64,000 bases of DNA, taken from positions 16,091,937 to 16,155,936 of the forward strand of contig OZ018333.1 of the NCBI GenBank assembly GCA_963969495.1, given 5' to 3'. Position numbers and translations under genes: made by a program. This document shows, piece by piece, positions 20,180 through 32,085 of the stretch (position 1 is the first letter of the stretch; every line of letters begins with the position of its first letter). This stretch comes from Ceratothoa steindachneri (Eukaryota > Arthropoda > Malacostraca > Isopoda > Cymothoidae). Below the pieces are notes generated by a model. That model saw only the letters and a program-made list of their open reading frames with translations, made no database searches and had not been told where the DNA came from.

Positions 20180-22310
20180 TTTTGGTAAGGTATTTGAGTT
20201 GGAAGGTAGTAATAAGAACATAAGAAAAGGAGACTGCAAAAGACCATTCATGGCCTACTCTTGGCAGCTCCTGTTCCATTCAACACACAAAAGATTTCTT
20301 ACCAGAGAAAAGTCATCAACATTGTCACCCTTTACAGGAGTTCGTCAGATCTAATCTACAATATACATAAAATGCATCCAGAGGATTATGTCCATTCATG
20401 CAACCGCAAAATACAATCTCCCCACTCCTTAGAAAAATATATACATATGTACATAAAAAAGTCAGTCCCATCTAGCAGCTTCATTCATATATTTATCTAA
20501 TCTATTCTTAAAACTACCCAGAGAGGAGGCTTCTATCACATGTCTAGTGAGCCTATTCCATTCATCTACCACACAATTTGTAAACCAATTCCTCCCAATC
20601 TCCTTCCTAAACCTATACTTATCAAGCTTAAACCCATTGCTACGTGTCCTGTCATGTTCACTAAGTATAAGAACCTTACCCAGATCCCCTTTATTATATC
20701 CTTTTACCCATTTGAAGACTTCAATCAATTCCCCTCTGACTCTTCTCCTTTCCAATGTATGTAGATTTAGTTTTCTGAGCCTTTCACCATAAGGTAAGTT
20801 CCTTAGCCCACCAATCATCTTTGTCATCCTTCTCTGCACAGACTCAAGCAAATCAATATCCTTCCTATAATATGGTGACCAAAATTGTACTGCATAGTCT
20901 AGATGAGGCCTAACTAGTGCCAGATACAGTTTTAGAATGACTTCAGCACTCTTATTGAATCCCAATATCCTATTAGCTTTATTCTTAGCATTTAGGCATT
21001 GCTTTCTAGGACGAAGGTCTGAACTTACCAAAATACCCAAGTCCCTCTCACAATCAGTCTTACCTAAAATTCTCCCATTTAATTTATAACTATTCAATGG
21101 ATTATTTCTACCTATACTAAGTACACTACATTTGTCTATGTTAAACTTCATTTGCCATTTCTCGGCCCAATTGGACAGAATGGTCAATTCCTCCTGCATT
21201 ACAACAGCATCAGAATCAGCCCTAATGGCCCTACCTAGCTTAGTATCATCAGCAAATTTACTGAGGTCACTACTTATACCTATGTCAAGATCATTAATAT
21301 AAATTAAGAATAGCAAGGGACCCAAAACAGATCCTTGCGGAACTCCACTGCTAACACACCCCCACTCAGATTTAACTCCATTTATACTAACTCTTTGCTG
21401 TCTGTCACCAAGCCATGACTGAATCCACCTAAATATACTGCCATCGATCCTGTGTGCTTTAACTTTGCTCAGAAGCCGTAAGTTGGCACTCGATCAAAAG
21501 CCTTACTAAAGTCCAAGTATAAAATATCATAGTTTTCATCATTATCTGCTGCTTCATACACTTTACTATAATAAGACAGCAAATTAGTGAGACAGGATTT
21601 ACCCTTACTAAAGCCATGCTGTGATTCTTTTATCAACTTATGCTTATCCAAGTGATCTCTAATATTCCTTGCTATAATAGATCCTATTCCATCATTTTCC
21701 CTACCTCTAATTACTGGTCTGTAATTAGACATATTTGTTTTATCCCCTTTCTTAAATATAGGTATCACATTGGCTTTCTTCCATGCCACTGGCACAATGC
21801 CACTCTCCCATGATTTTCTAAAGATGCATGCTAGGGGCTCACTTAACACATCCTTACATTCTTTCAAAATTCTAGGAAAGAATGTAAGAATAGGACTAGT
21901 GGTCACCATTTGAAAATTAAAAAAACAAAGGTGCAGGCTGGATGTTAGAAAATAGTTTTCCACTAACAGAGTGGTGGATTACTGGGATAATTTGCCACCT
22001 GAGACAGTAGACAGCCACACTTAATTGTTTTCAAGCCCAGATTGGATGATTATATGGGTAGGGAGTGGTATTCTGGACCCATTCCTGTGGATGCAGTTTT
22101 TTATTAGTGTATATTATGAGTGATTTAGATTTTGATAAGCTTTGATGGTGATACTTTTTTTTAAACATTCCTGCAGATGGTTTATATTGTAAATTGTAGA
22201 TGAATGATTCATCACAATCCTATGGATGCAGTTTGTGGGAGGGTTTTTACAGATGCAGATGACCTTTGATAGAACCTTGCGGCTGTTATCTTCCATGAAA
22301 TTATGGTATT
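20180..22310 (+). pseudogene. LINE B 3' fragment split by an inverted LINE C copy
   Basis: The bases 20188-20213 (TTTGAGTTGGAAGGTAGTAA) and 21886-22310 are the two sides of one LINE B copy: the first corresponds to the FELEGSNR block, the second to RTRGHHLKIKKQ, the WNxLP tail and the 3'UTR ending CCATGAAATTATG. LINE C on the minus strand lies between. Only the 3' end of LINE B is present. Confidence 0.65.
20214..21885 (-). pseudogene. LINE C (CR1/L2-like), 5'-truncated, RT nearly complete
   Basis: On the minus strand: SWESGIVPVAWKKANVIPIF, MSNYRPV (the LTS that usually follows is lost), QHGFSKGKSCLTNLL, YDILYLDFSKAFDRVPTYGF (motif A), a shift near 21475, WIQSWLGDRQQRVSINGVKS, SSGVPQGSVLGPLLFLIYIN (motif B), LSKFADDTKLGRAI (motif C, FADD intact), WQMKFNIDKCSVLSIGRNN, RDLGILVSSDLRPRKQCLNA and the tail RFRKEIGRNWFTNCVVDEWN. 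A 287-codon piece (21325-20462) is open. The 3'UTR runs to about 20214 and ends in TTCTTATGTTCTTATT. No endonuclease is present. Confidence 0.85.
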
Positions 22311-23094
22311 TCCTTTTGAAATTATTTTTTTATTGTCCTCTCTGTGAGTAGCTGAATGGAGTTTCCCAGTGTACTTGTGAAGGTTGGTCCCAAATCAGGT
22401 GTTGACATGACTCAGGATTTCAGCTGGAGACTTTGATTACTCTGCCAGCCCAAATGCTCATGAGCTGGTCTGTAACCCCTCAGACTTTCCTACACCCTAT
22501 TTTCCTTGTTGTGCACTCTATCATTCTCAATGCCTACATCATGACCTGAGACTATACAGTATACATCAAGCACCACTATTTTCACTTCATATTTCATCAC
22601 CATTTTACAGATCTCTCACTCCTAACTCTTGTTTAACACACCATTATGGTTGTTAAAATTTAAATTTAAAAAAGAAATGCTATTGGTTCTTTGGTCATAC
22701 AATTATTTAGCAACAGGTGTCGAATGTTGCAACCACTGATGATGTAATAAACTTCCAAGATTTTGAATGTTTTTCAGAAAGGGCAACTGAAGGCTGAATC
22801 AGACTCGCATTTTTTCCTTGATCCTCAGGGTCATTTGTAGTGATAAAAATTTCATCAAAGAGTAAGCTTTCAAAATATCTACTGAAAGGTAAATGACTAT
22901 TATATGAAAGAATTTATCCTGCAGAAACTTTTGAAGCTATATAGAAAAATCCAAACAAAATCTGGAAGCAAATATGAATATAAACATGACTAATAAAAAT
23001 TTATTTGTTGATGAAATATTAGATAATAAAAATGTGAGTTATTTAAGATTCTTCAGATATTTAGTTATTTAAGACAAGCAGACTTATTCCTTAG

Positions 23095-23230
23095 TTAAGT
23101 TGCTCCTGGCTAAGGTCCATCCCTTAGACTGGGAGCATCAATGAACCCTGCCAACAGGATAGGGTTCTCCCAGCTATCCAGTGCTCATTACATTTGTAAG
23201 GTTTGTATCAGTTTTATCTGGGTTTCTTTT
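23095..23230 (+). repeat. Dispersed repeat, related to 30905-31035
   Basis: GTCCATCCCTTAGACTGGGA and the following AGGGTTCTCCCAGCTATCCA correspond to GTCCATCCCCTTGGCCAGCA and TGGGTTCTCCTAAAGATCCA at 30931 onward. The similarity is patchy, as expected of an old SINE or a MITE body. Confidence 0.4.
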
Positions 23231-23466
23231 TCATTGTAGGAAAAGTCCAGAAATCTGTGTTGATCTAGCTGAAGTTGTAGACTTATAAGCAAAGAAGGGA
23301 TAAATTTATTACCTATATGGATGATAGATTCATTTGAGTATCCAAATCTTCCTTCTAAATGCTTGAATTGTGTTAATTTTTGTGTTCCGTTTACTTCTCA
23401 TGATTGCTTAGAGCGTGTTTATTTTTGTGTTCCCTTTGTTTGTTTCCTGTGTTATTAGAAAGTTAA

Positions 23467-23521
23467 AAATGAACACCTACAGTCACCAGTGTACCACTGA
23501 TGACTGTAGGTGTTCATTTTA
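23467..23521. repeat. Near-perfect 55-nt hairpin
   Basis: AAAATGAACACCTACAGTCA (23467-23486) is the exact reverse complement of 23502-23521. Inside, CAGTG (23488-23492) pairs with CACTG (23496-23500), leaving one mismatch and a 3-base loop. Nothing coding surrounds it. The stem is shorter than most animal pre-miRNAs. Confidence 0.85.
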
Positions 23522-23873
23522 AGGTAGTTTTGTTTTTAATAAGATGATATGATCGTACCGATTGTACTTTACTTTGTGGGTTGTAAAGAAAGTAGCTTAA
23601 GATTTTGAAGTGTGACAGTAATTAGGTTGTGTTATAGCCACTATTTAAGTCTTCTGTTGAAGCATTGTGGCTTGTAACCTGCTTGGGTGTGTTTTGAGTG
23701 TTATAGTAAAGATGATGTCATATATAGCTGTATAATTTGATTTCTGAATTTCAGTGAGGTTGTTTTAGATTATAAGGTTAAACATAGTAGCTTGTAATCC
23801 AGGTGTTATATTAGTGCTATGCCATGCCAGTTTTGTATTGAGTCAGCATCACTCTCACGCATATTGTCGTTGG

Positions 23874-25697
23874 ATCTTTGCAGGCGGGAAACTAGTTACT
23901 GATAGTGATCAGGGAAATATAAGAGTACATGGTGTGGCAGGGAAAGGAAAGAGATGCAGAGGAGATAGAGTGGAAGGTATACATTCTAAAAGAGGTGCTT
24001 CAGGGACATGAGGGCTGAGTTGTCTTTATACCAATGCTTGTAGTCTTAGAAATAAGAAAGATGAGTTATTTAGTTATATTATTGATAAAGATATAGATAT
24101 AATATGTGTAATAGAATCATGGGTTAATGAAAATAAATTTAATGACAATATGAATGAATTTGAACTACAGGGTTATGATATGTACATTAGTCAAAGGAGA
24201 TAGGATGGGTGGTGGGTTGATTATTTATATTAGAAATAGCATTTCTTCAAATCTAAATAATTCTATAAAGCAAGAAGAAGTTGAGTCACTGTGGATAGAT
24301 ATTAGGGTCAGTAAAAATAGGATAATACACTTGGGAGCCTTTTACAGACCACCTAGACAGACTGACTGTATTGATGAGCTAATGATCAGGGAAATAAGGA
24401 AAGGATGTGAAGTAGATACAGTTATTTTGGGTGACTTTAATTTAAATTTTGTGGACTGGGAAAATATGATAGGAAGTGATAGAGCAAGTTGTAAGTTTAT
24501 AGAATTTTTTTACTCAATTTGTTAATAAGCCAACAAGGGGTACCAATATCTTAGATCTGGTTCTTTCAAATGATGATCACTTGGTTCATGAAGTGACTGT
24601 CGGGAAAGCATTGGGAAATAGTGATCATCAGATGGTTCATTTTAACTTAGGAATAGCGGAAGGTAGAACATTAACAAACTCCAAAGAAACTCCAAATTTT
24701 TATTGGGGTGATTACGATAAATTATGAAACTTGCTAAATCAGATTAGGTGGGATATAGAATTCAGGGGAAGAATACTTATGAGATGTGGGACACTTTTAA
24801 GACTATAATAAACATAGTTCAGGAGCAGTGTATTCCAATGAAGGCTATTAGGAAGAAATGTAGGAAGCCGTTGTATTGGAATCTGGAGATAGCTAGGAAA
24901 ATTTCTGAGAAGAAAAGGGCATACCAGAGATTACAGAGAGAAAGTACTTTTGAGAATTTAAATCATTATAGGTCAACCTGAAATGAGCTAAATAAGATTA
25001 TTAAGAAGAGCAAAAGGGAGGCAGAAATTAATTTAGCTCAAAATAATAATAAAGATCCAAGAAAATTCTTTAGCTATTATAGAATTAATAACAAATATGA
25101 AGGGATTTTGAAAGAATCTGGTGAGGAAATAGTAGAGGTTCTTAATTATTATTTTTCTTCAGTATTTACACAAGAAAATCAAGATAGATTAATTGATGAT
25201 AATTCTAGGCCAAATGAAGTAGTGTTCAATAGCGTTAATGTGAACAGGGAAATAATTGAAGGGCTTATATTGGAGTTAAATACTATAAGTCATCTGGCCC
25301 AGACAACATTCATTCTAGGTTACTCAAAGAAGCTGTAGATAGTATTGCAGTAGTTCTTGAGAAGATATATACTAGATCACTAGAGTTTGGAGAAATACCC
25401 AATGATTGGAAATTAGCGAATGTAGTGCCAATTTTTAAAAAGGGAAGTAAAGAGGACCCGAATAACTTTAGTCCAGTAAGCTTAACTTCTATCGTTTGTA
25501 AAATCCTTGAGAAGATAGTTAAGAAGGGGATTTCTGACCATGTAGATTATGGTAGGTTAATAAATGATGCTCAGCATGGGCTTAGAAGAGGTAGATCGTG
25601 TTTAACAAATTTTCTGAATTTTCTGGATTATGTTACTAAACAATTAGATAAGGGAGAGAATGTTGATATAATTTACTTAGATTTTAGCAAAGCTTTC
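23874..25697 (+). pseudogene. LINE B ORF2, endonuclease and N-terminal RT (third long copy)
   Basis: Blocks in order: LSCLYTNACSLRNKKDELFS (24014), GGLIIYIRNSISSNLNNSIK, VESLWIDIRVSKNRIIHLGA, DTVILGDFNLNFVDWENMIG (24417), NSDHQMVHFNLG near 24617, the linker WNLEIARKISEKKRAYQRLQ, WKLANVVPIFKKGSKEDPNN, QHGLRRGRSCLTNFLNFLDY and VDIIYLDFSKAF (25660-25697). It is cut at motif A by the 5' region of LINE D. Shifts or stops occur near 24200, 24500, 24980 and 25290. A LINE B 3' end reappears at 29946, beyond LINE D, but the part between motif A and the tail is missing. Confidence 0.82.
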
Positions 25698-26327
25698 ATA
25701 CCTTGGCGGATGTGTTACAAATATTCCTGGTTTATTTCACTAAATTCGCCCAAGAAATAATGAATAACTGTGTTTGCAATTATATTTTCTTGAGATTAAC
25801 TATTACTAAGTGATTTCCACATTTTAGATCATTAATTTAGCTTCGTTAATTGTTAACATTTGAATAAGGAATGAAAAATTATCAGCGATCAAACTCATTT
25901 GCCCGATTCACCGCCATACTTGTTTACATTTTGAAATTTGTGGCATGCCCCACATTGAAAGATTGGAAATATATCCCGATATTGTATGAATATATGATAG
26001 TAATTTCATTCTTTTAGATCATTTTCTCTCATTAATCTCACCCTCTTCCTTGGCCTTATACTTATAAAACTAAAAGAAATAAAAATGGTGACAGAGTGAG
26101 ATACGAAAAATGAAGGGCTCCGACGGTGCGGTAGCCATTTTCACCACAACCTTATAATAATAATAAAAACAGCATATCTACAAGCAAAAAACTATAACAA
26201 CCAGCACGTGAAAACTATAACCAAACCTTTGGCCTTAAAGTCTTCACTACCAACCCCTAGGATACTTAATAATGCCCAACAGGTATGTTCAGGAAGAGAT
26301 GACAAAGGGATTGACACTGGCAAACCA
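25698..26327 (+). other. Probable LINE D 5' untranslated region
   Basis: LINE B homology stops abruptly at about 25697, and LINE D ORF1 begins at 26328. The 630 bases between have no good frame and include GGGCTCCGACGGTGCGGTAG, less AT-rich than the surroundings. A frame is open from 26208 up to ORF1, but without an ATG before 26328. This fits the 5'UTR of an almost full-length LINE D. Confidence 0.45.
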
Positions 26328-27362
26328 ATGACTGATGAAAATAGTACTAAGTGGGTCACTTGTATCAAATGCAAAACTGGTGTGACTGACTCAGAACACA
26401 GTTTGGAATGCAAGGTCTGCAAAAATTGGTTTCATGTTGCCTGTGAAAAGATCCCCAAAGCCGTTTATGATTTTATGGTACACAAGAAGGAGGGAAAACA
26501 ATGGAAATGGAACTGTGGTTTTTGTCAGGTGGGCAGTGCAAAGTTAAATGACAAGATGAAGAAGGTTGAAGAAAAGCAGAAAGAGATAGCAGAAGAACAC
26601 GTAGCACTTGTAAAATCAGTTGAGGAAGTAAAGGATTATGTAGGAAAAAATGCTGATAAACAGGAAGAATTTGAAGATAGGCTAGGAAGCTTAGAAGCAC
26701 AAGCCCTCAAGTCTACAGATGCAATGGAATCCAACTCTGTAAACATCCAAGGTATTGGAGCTAGACTCAGGACACTAGAAGCCAAGATGTTGAGCATGGA
26801 GGAAGAGATGAACACACAAGTAAGTGACAAAACTACAGAGACGAAACAAGCAATGGAAAGAAAACTCAATCTTATTACCGCATCAACACCTTCTCCAGTA
26901 CCTGAAACCAGACAATTAAGGCAAGGCCTCACTGAACTTGAGGATATAAAGAGACAACTGAATCTCATTATTACCAATCTACCACAACCAACCCAGGATA
27001 CTCAGCAAAGAGACATTATGCTGGTAGAAGAGCTTTTTAAAGAAGAGTTCAATATGGTAGCGAAAATCGCCAGTGCAACCAGGCTAGGCAACCAGGACAA
27101 CCGTGACCCTGTTAAACCCTGGCTACTGAAAATATCTCTTGAAACTCTCAGTATCAAGAAACAGATACTAGCTAAAGCAAAGGAACTCAGAACAAGTGGA
27201 AATAACATATACAAAGAAGTATTCATTAGACCTGACTTAACAAAAAAACAAATGGCGGAATCCAAAAACTTACGAGCTCAACTCAAGACCTGCAAGAAAC
27301 AGGAACCAAGCAAGCAGTGGGTGATAAAAAGAGGACAGGTCATGGAAATACAAAAGGAATAA
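26328..27362 (+). CDS. LINE D ORF1, PHD-finger and coiled-coil protein (344 codons, intact)
   Basis: The frame is open without damage from the first in-frame ATG at 26328 to the TAA at 27360-27362. Residues about 8-68 form a PHD finger: CIKC, then CKVCKNWFHVACEKI, and WNCGFC at the end, giving the Cys4-His-Cys3 pattern that binds two zinc ions. Residues about 75-185 are rich in Glu, Lys and regularly spaced Leu, and look like a coiled coil. The C-terminal part (AKIASATRLGNQDNRDPVKP, IKKQILAKAKELR, FIRPDLTKKQ) matches the nucleic-acid-binding tail of CR1-type ORF1 proteins. PHD fingers are known in ORF1 of some CR1-like elements. Role by family: binding element RNA. ORF2 follows 50 bases later. 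An alternative is a host gene derived from it, but the ORF2 next door argues for an element. Confidence 0.85.
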   Translation: MTDENSTKWVTCIKCKTGVTDSEHSLECKVCKNWFHVACEKIPKAVYDFMVHKKEGKQWKWNCGFCQVGSAKLNDKMKKVEEKQKEIAEEHVALVKSVEEVKDYVGKNADKQEEFEDRLGSLEAQALKSTDAMESNSVNIQGIGARLRTLEAKMLSMEEEMNTQVSDKTTETKQAMERKLNLITASTPSPVPETRQLRQGLTELEDIKRQLNLIITNLPQPTQDTQQRDIMLVEELFKEEFNMVAKIASATRLGNQDNRDPVKPWLLKISLETLSIKKQILAKAKELRTSGNNIYKEVFIRPDLTKKQMAESKNLRAQLKTCKKQEPSKQWVIKRGQVMEIQKE

Positions 27363-27412
27363 ACAATCACACAAACAGCAATGAAAAACTGGGCCTAAAC
27401 AAGATAGGCAAC

Positions 27413-29945
27413 ATGAAAATATATTACTCAAATGTAGATAACTTGCTGATGAGCAAATATGATGCACTACTAACATTGTTTAGTACTGAAGAATATGATA
27501 TTATAGCCTTGACCGAAATCAAACCAAAAATTGGCTGTATACCAGACCTTCAAACCATGGCAATACCAAGCTATGAATTGTTCATTAGTGACTTGTCTGC
27601 TCCAAGCACCAGAGGAACATGCATATGTGTTAAATCAACCTATAAGGCAAGGCAGATTTGCCCAAGTGCTCAGACCCATACAAGGACAGCACATGGTCAA
27701 CAATAATAGATTCTAATGGCTCCAAACTTCTCATGGGATGCATATACCGCAGTGGCAGCCTCGCAGTTTCAGAAACCTATGATGCCAACCTTTACAACAC
27801 CCTCCACTGTGCAACTTCTAATAACTATATGCATATAGTTCTGATGGGTGACTTCAATCACCCGACTATAACATGGACTCCAGACCCAGTACTACCTAAT
27901 AGCATGAGAACTGAGAACCACCTTTCAAGATTTATTGAGTGCATCAGAGACATATTCCTCTTGCAACACATCACAGAGCCTACAAGGTTTAGACAGAGAC
28001 AGAATCCCACCCTGGATGATTTGATTTTTACCAACGAAAGAGATATGATTGAACAGCTCACCCACCTTGACCCACTGGGAGCCAGTGACCATGTAGGCAT
28101 TACCTTCAGACTGATTTTCAGCAAGGAAACCACATCCCCATCCAAATCATAGTTGGATTACAACAAGGCAGATTTCACTGCTATACACCAGAAATTGAAT
28201 ATAGACTGGAAGAACAAACTAGAAGGCAAATCCACCCAAGAAATGGCAGACATCATAGACATGTCAATCACAGATGCGGTAAAAAGATACACACCCTCTA
28301 AAACCCATATTAACTCAAGAACCAAGGCAAAACCCCTTTGGATGAATTGGAGAGCACTATGTAGTATGAAGAAGAAGCATCATCACTGGATTAGATACCT
28401 AAATACTAAAGATAGTCAAGACCATCTCTGGTATATCACAGCAAGAAATGAGGCATCACATGAAACTAGAAAAGCATGCAAGAGCTTTGAGGCTAAGTTG
28501 GCAAAAGAAATAAAGACAAATGCCAAGGCTTTCTGGAGATATGTCAACAGCCAGCGAGCAACTAGGGCAACACTGGCCAATCTTCAAAACAATAAGGGTG
28601 AATATGTGACAGATGACAAAAGCAAGGCAGACATTTTGAACAAGCAATATGCGAGCATGTTCACATATGAGAACCTGACCTCATTACTATCTTTTACAGA
28701 AAAACCACTCACATCAGAGTTACAGATTACTGTCACAAGAGACTGGGTCCTCAAGAAGCTTGAAGCCCTAAGGACAGATAAGTTACTTGGCCCAGATGCA
28801 ATCCACCCTCAAGTACTAAAAGATCTAGCTAACGTACTGGGGACACCCCTAAGCATTTTATTTAACCAGAGCCTGTCAAAAGAGAAAGTTCCAACACAAT
28901 GGAAGATAACTACAGTAGTCCCCATTTACAAAAGGGGAAGAAAACAGACCCAGCTAACTATAGGCCAGTATCACTAACATCTGTAGTATCAAAAATACTT
29001 GAAAGAATCATCACTGAAGACATTACCGAACACTTGAAGCAAAATACCTTATCAAGCCCAAATCAGCATAGTTTTGTATCTGGAAGCTTTAAGTGACGGC
29101 CTACCAGTTGATGTGATCTTCATTGATTATGAAAAAGCCTTTGACAAAGTTCCTCATGAACGGTTGTTGAAACAAATAGAGACATTTGGAATTAAGGGCA
29201 CCCTGCTGGGATGGATGAGGAACTTCCTAACAACAAGGAAGCAACAGGTCTCAGATAACGGCACACTCTCAGAGTGGGCAGTGGTTAAGAGTGGAGTACC
29301 TCAGGGTACAGTATTGGGCCCCCTCCTATTCTCACTCTTTGTAAATGACATCCCAGAATTATTGAAGGGTTTCATCTCAATGTTTGCTGATGACAACAAG
29401 ATATATCAAGCAATAATAGACTCACAAGAAGCACACCAGACCATCCTGCAGAAAGATCTTGACCAGCTACAGGCCTGGACTCATACCATGCAGATGAAAT
29501 TTCATCCAGAAAAGTGTAAAGTAATGCACCTAGGCCACAATAATGCTGAACATGTCTACACAATGAAGAAGGAAGATGGCACAACCCACATTCTGGATGG
29601 AATCAAAGAAGAAAAAGATCTGGGAGTAACCATTGACCAAGGGCTAAAGTTCAGTAGACATATACAGATGCAGACAAACAAGGCAAACAAGATTCTAGGG
29701 GCAATAAAGCACACCTTTACAACACCAAACAAGCAGTCCTTTATGCTTTTTTACAAGAGCCTTATTCGCCCACACCTTGAGTATGCGTCAGTGGTGTAGT
29801 CACCCAAACTTAAGCATGACTGAAATGCACTCAAAAATGTACAGAGAAGAGCAACTCGATTGGTCCAGGGGTTTGCTTCACTCTCCTGTCGAGAACGCTT
29901 ACAAACTCTTGACCTTCCAACATTGGAGTACAGGCCGCAGTGGAC
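27413..29945 (+). pseudogene. LINE D ORF2 (CR1-like), endonuclease and RT, broken in several places
   Basis: ORF2 begins at ATG 27413 with MKIYYSNVDNLLMSKYDALL and IIALTEIKPK (catalytic Glu). The endonuclease continues with IVLMGDFNHPTITWTPDPVL and LDPLGASDHVGITFRL. RT has GPDAIHPQVLKDLANVLGTP, DPANYRPVSLTSVVSKILER, VDVIFIDYEKAFDKVPHERL (motif A), GVPQGTVLGPLLFSLFVNDI (motif B), SMFADDNKIYQAI (motif C, FADD intact), KEEKDLGVTIDQGLKFSRHI and LIRPHLEYASVV. Damage: a shift near 27660, an in-frame TAG at 28150, a shift near 28930, a deletion and stop near 29080, and a stop at 29797. The copy ends near 29945 within the C-terminal domain, where LINE B sequence takes over. Substitutions are few compared with LINE A, so the copy is younger. 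Confidence 0.88.
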
Positions 29946-30325
29946 AGACATAGGACTAGGGGTCACGACTTAAAAATTAAAAAACAAAGGTGCAGGTTGG
30001 ATGTTAGAAAATATTTTTTCACCAAGGAGTGGTAGATTATTGGAATAGTTTACCATCTGAGACGGTAGACAGTCCAAACTTGAATGTTTTCAAATGCAGA
30101 TTAGATGATTATATGGGGGGTATTCTGGACTCATCATTCCTGTGGATGCAGTTTTTTATTATTGTATATTGCGATTGATTTTGACGAATCTTGATGATGC
30201 TCTTTGTTTTTGACACATTCTTGTGTATGGTTCGAATTGTATATTGTAGATGCATGATCTGACACAATCCTTTGATAGGCCCTTGTAGCTTTTGTCATCC
30301 ATGAAATTATGTTATGTTAGACAAG
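29946..30325 (+). mobile_element. LINE B 3' end fragment
   Basis: GACTAGGGGTCACGACTTAA begins the RTRGHxLKIKKQ block, followed by the tail and the 3'UTR ending CCATGAAATTATGTTATGTT. It directly abuts the broken 3' end of LINE D. It may be the remainder of the copy at 23874, but about 700 bases between motif A and the tail are missing. Confidence 0.7.
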
Positions 30326-31085
30326 ATCTCCCAGCCATATAATCAAATACATATGAAGCTCAACATGATAAATGTTGGCAAGCCAGAATGTATTAGAGTC
30401 TATTCTTCATTGTGTCTAGTATTGTTTTGTATAGCAATGGGCCAATATGCTCTAAGTGGGGGGGGGGAGTACTCGATAACAGGGGTTATATGAATATGTA
30501 CCCCTATTAGCATACTAGTACTCAATTGTCAAAGTTCTAGAAGAGAGGGGAGAGTGGTTATGATGTTCTTGAAGATGGGAAGGGAATAAATGAGGTGTTT
30601 TGATTGCATATGTCTTGTGATGTTATGAATGTAGCTACTTACCTCCATGAGGTTGAGTTTAACATACTTAGCAATGAGCAGCTAGCACATGATACAGCTG
30701 AGTTTTTTACAGGCTGACCTAGTTTAAACCCTGCTTTGATGCTAGAAGTATAAAGTCATAGACACTATGCTAGTGAGAGCTCTATTTTTTCTAGTTAAGG
30801 TCAATTGTGGTCTTTGGTATTTTTATAAGGATGTCTAGATACTGTGTGAGAAGCATTGCTTATGTCTGGCTGTCATTACTTTCCTAGGTAGTGGTTTGTG
30901 ATGGTTATATCTTTCCATGTTTCCCCCACTAATGTCCATCCCCTTGGCCAGCAACTAAGGAATTCTGTCAACTGGACTGGGTTCTCCTAAAGATCCAACT
31001 ATGTATCTACAAGTTTTGTCTCCTCTATAGGCATGTGTACATGTTATGAATGTGAACTGCATCTGGCTGAGAGATTGAATGCTAT
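30326..31085. other. No gene recognised; dispersed repeat at 30905-31035
   Basis: The only structure supported is the stretch similar to 23095-23230 and a G-run near 30460. No frame of note. Confidence 0.35.
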
Positions 31086-31270
31086 GTTATGTGTATTTGG
31101 ATTGTTTTGTTGATAGAGGTGGTATCATTACAAGGAGGGTTGGATTCTTTGATTTCTGGGTTCACACCCAGCCTCAGGTAAAACCTTGGCTCACCTCCCC
31201 CTTCCCCGAGTGTGACCATTTTCCTGTAAGGCAAAAAGTTCATGGGCCTCTGATGGGTCATTAGATGCAG
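31086..31270 (+). mobile_element. Possible tRNA-like SINE
   Basis: TGGGTTCACACCCAGCC (31157-31173) resembles a B box with its flanking T stem, preceded at a tRNA-like distance by TTGATAGAGGTGG. A body of about 100 bases follows. The A box is weak, so the call is tentative. Confidence 0.4.
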
Positions 31271-31289
31271 AGGAGGCAAATGCCCTGAA

Positions 31290-32075
31290 AAGTGGTCATG
31301 AGGTTGTCTTCCTGGACTTAGAAAGCTGTCCCCGGAAAGGAGGACGTAACCAAAAGTGCTTAGGCTCCTATGCCTCCACTCGAGGCTGAACCAGGCATCT
31401 TAAAGGTGCAGAACCTTCCAAATGAGGAACCCCACACACCAAAGGTTTTGAGACAGAAAAAGGAAAAGACTCATAACAAGCTCAATAACTCCTCAAATGC
31501 TACAGTGGCTTGTTCAGCCACCAGCACCTAGAAGTCTGTCTCTGGGAAGCATACAGTCATTCCTGTGATGGTCTTCTCTTATTCAAAAAGACCCATTTAG
31601 TTAGTCCTCCCTCTGGGGAACAACACAATCAATCCCATGGTTCAACCTGATTGATGACTTGGCCATAGTTATCCTAAATGCGGATGAGTTTATGCAATAT
31701 TGCCTGAGAACCAATTTATTTTCCTGCCTCAATCTGTCCCTGTGCTCTCTGGATTTATAGCTTGATTTTGGATGGGAGGTGGCCAGTGACCTTCATGTTA
31801 GTGAACACTTTCCCATTCAACTATGATTTTCTGTGCTAGTGCCAAATGAAAAACTGCCCGGGTTTTCCTTGGAATGGGGGTAGTGATCTGAATTTCCGGA
31901 AATGACCGATTCCTCTGTTCTGGTTGAGGAGTTAGGTGGATAGTGGATGGGGCCATTGAATTCTCCAGCAACCTTATCACTGTGAGCCTAACTACTATTC
32001 ATAGAATGTCTAGCTGTTTTGCACACTGTCACTTCCTTGTGATCCATTGAGTGAGATGTCCCTCAGATAGATAAA
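31290..32075 (+). pseudogene. LINE E fragment: ORF1 end joined to endonuclease
   Basis: Bases near 31340-31620 match the end of LINE E ORF1 and the start of ORF2 (compare 57370-57680). From about 31650, GACTTGGCCATAGTTATCCT onward matches the endonuclease from 58170, including the SFSCLDLSLCS block (here SCLNLSLCS) and the stretch before LTTIPRTS near 31985. About 470 bases of the first half of EN are missing at the junction. Many stops. The right side is cut by a hAT element at 32086. Confidence 0.65.
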
Positions 32076-32085
32076 TACTCTAGAT

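Larger units (their letters stand above)
22311..23873. other. No gene recognised; contains a dispersed repeat and a perfect hairpin
   Basis: There is no convincing coding sequence. Bases 23095-23230 resemble 30905-31035, and a near-perfect hairpin lies at 23467-23521. A short frame at 23814-24011 runs into the 5' part of LINE B and has no domain. Confidence 0.4.
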
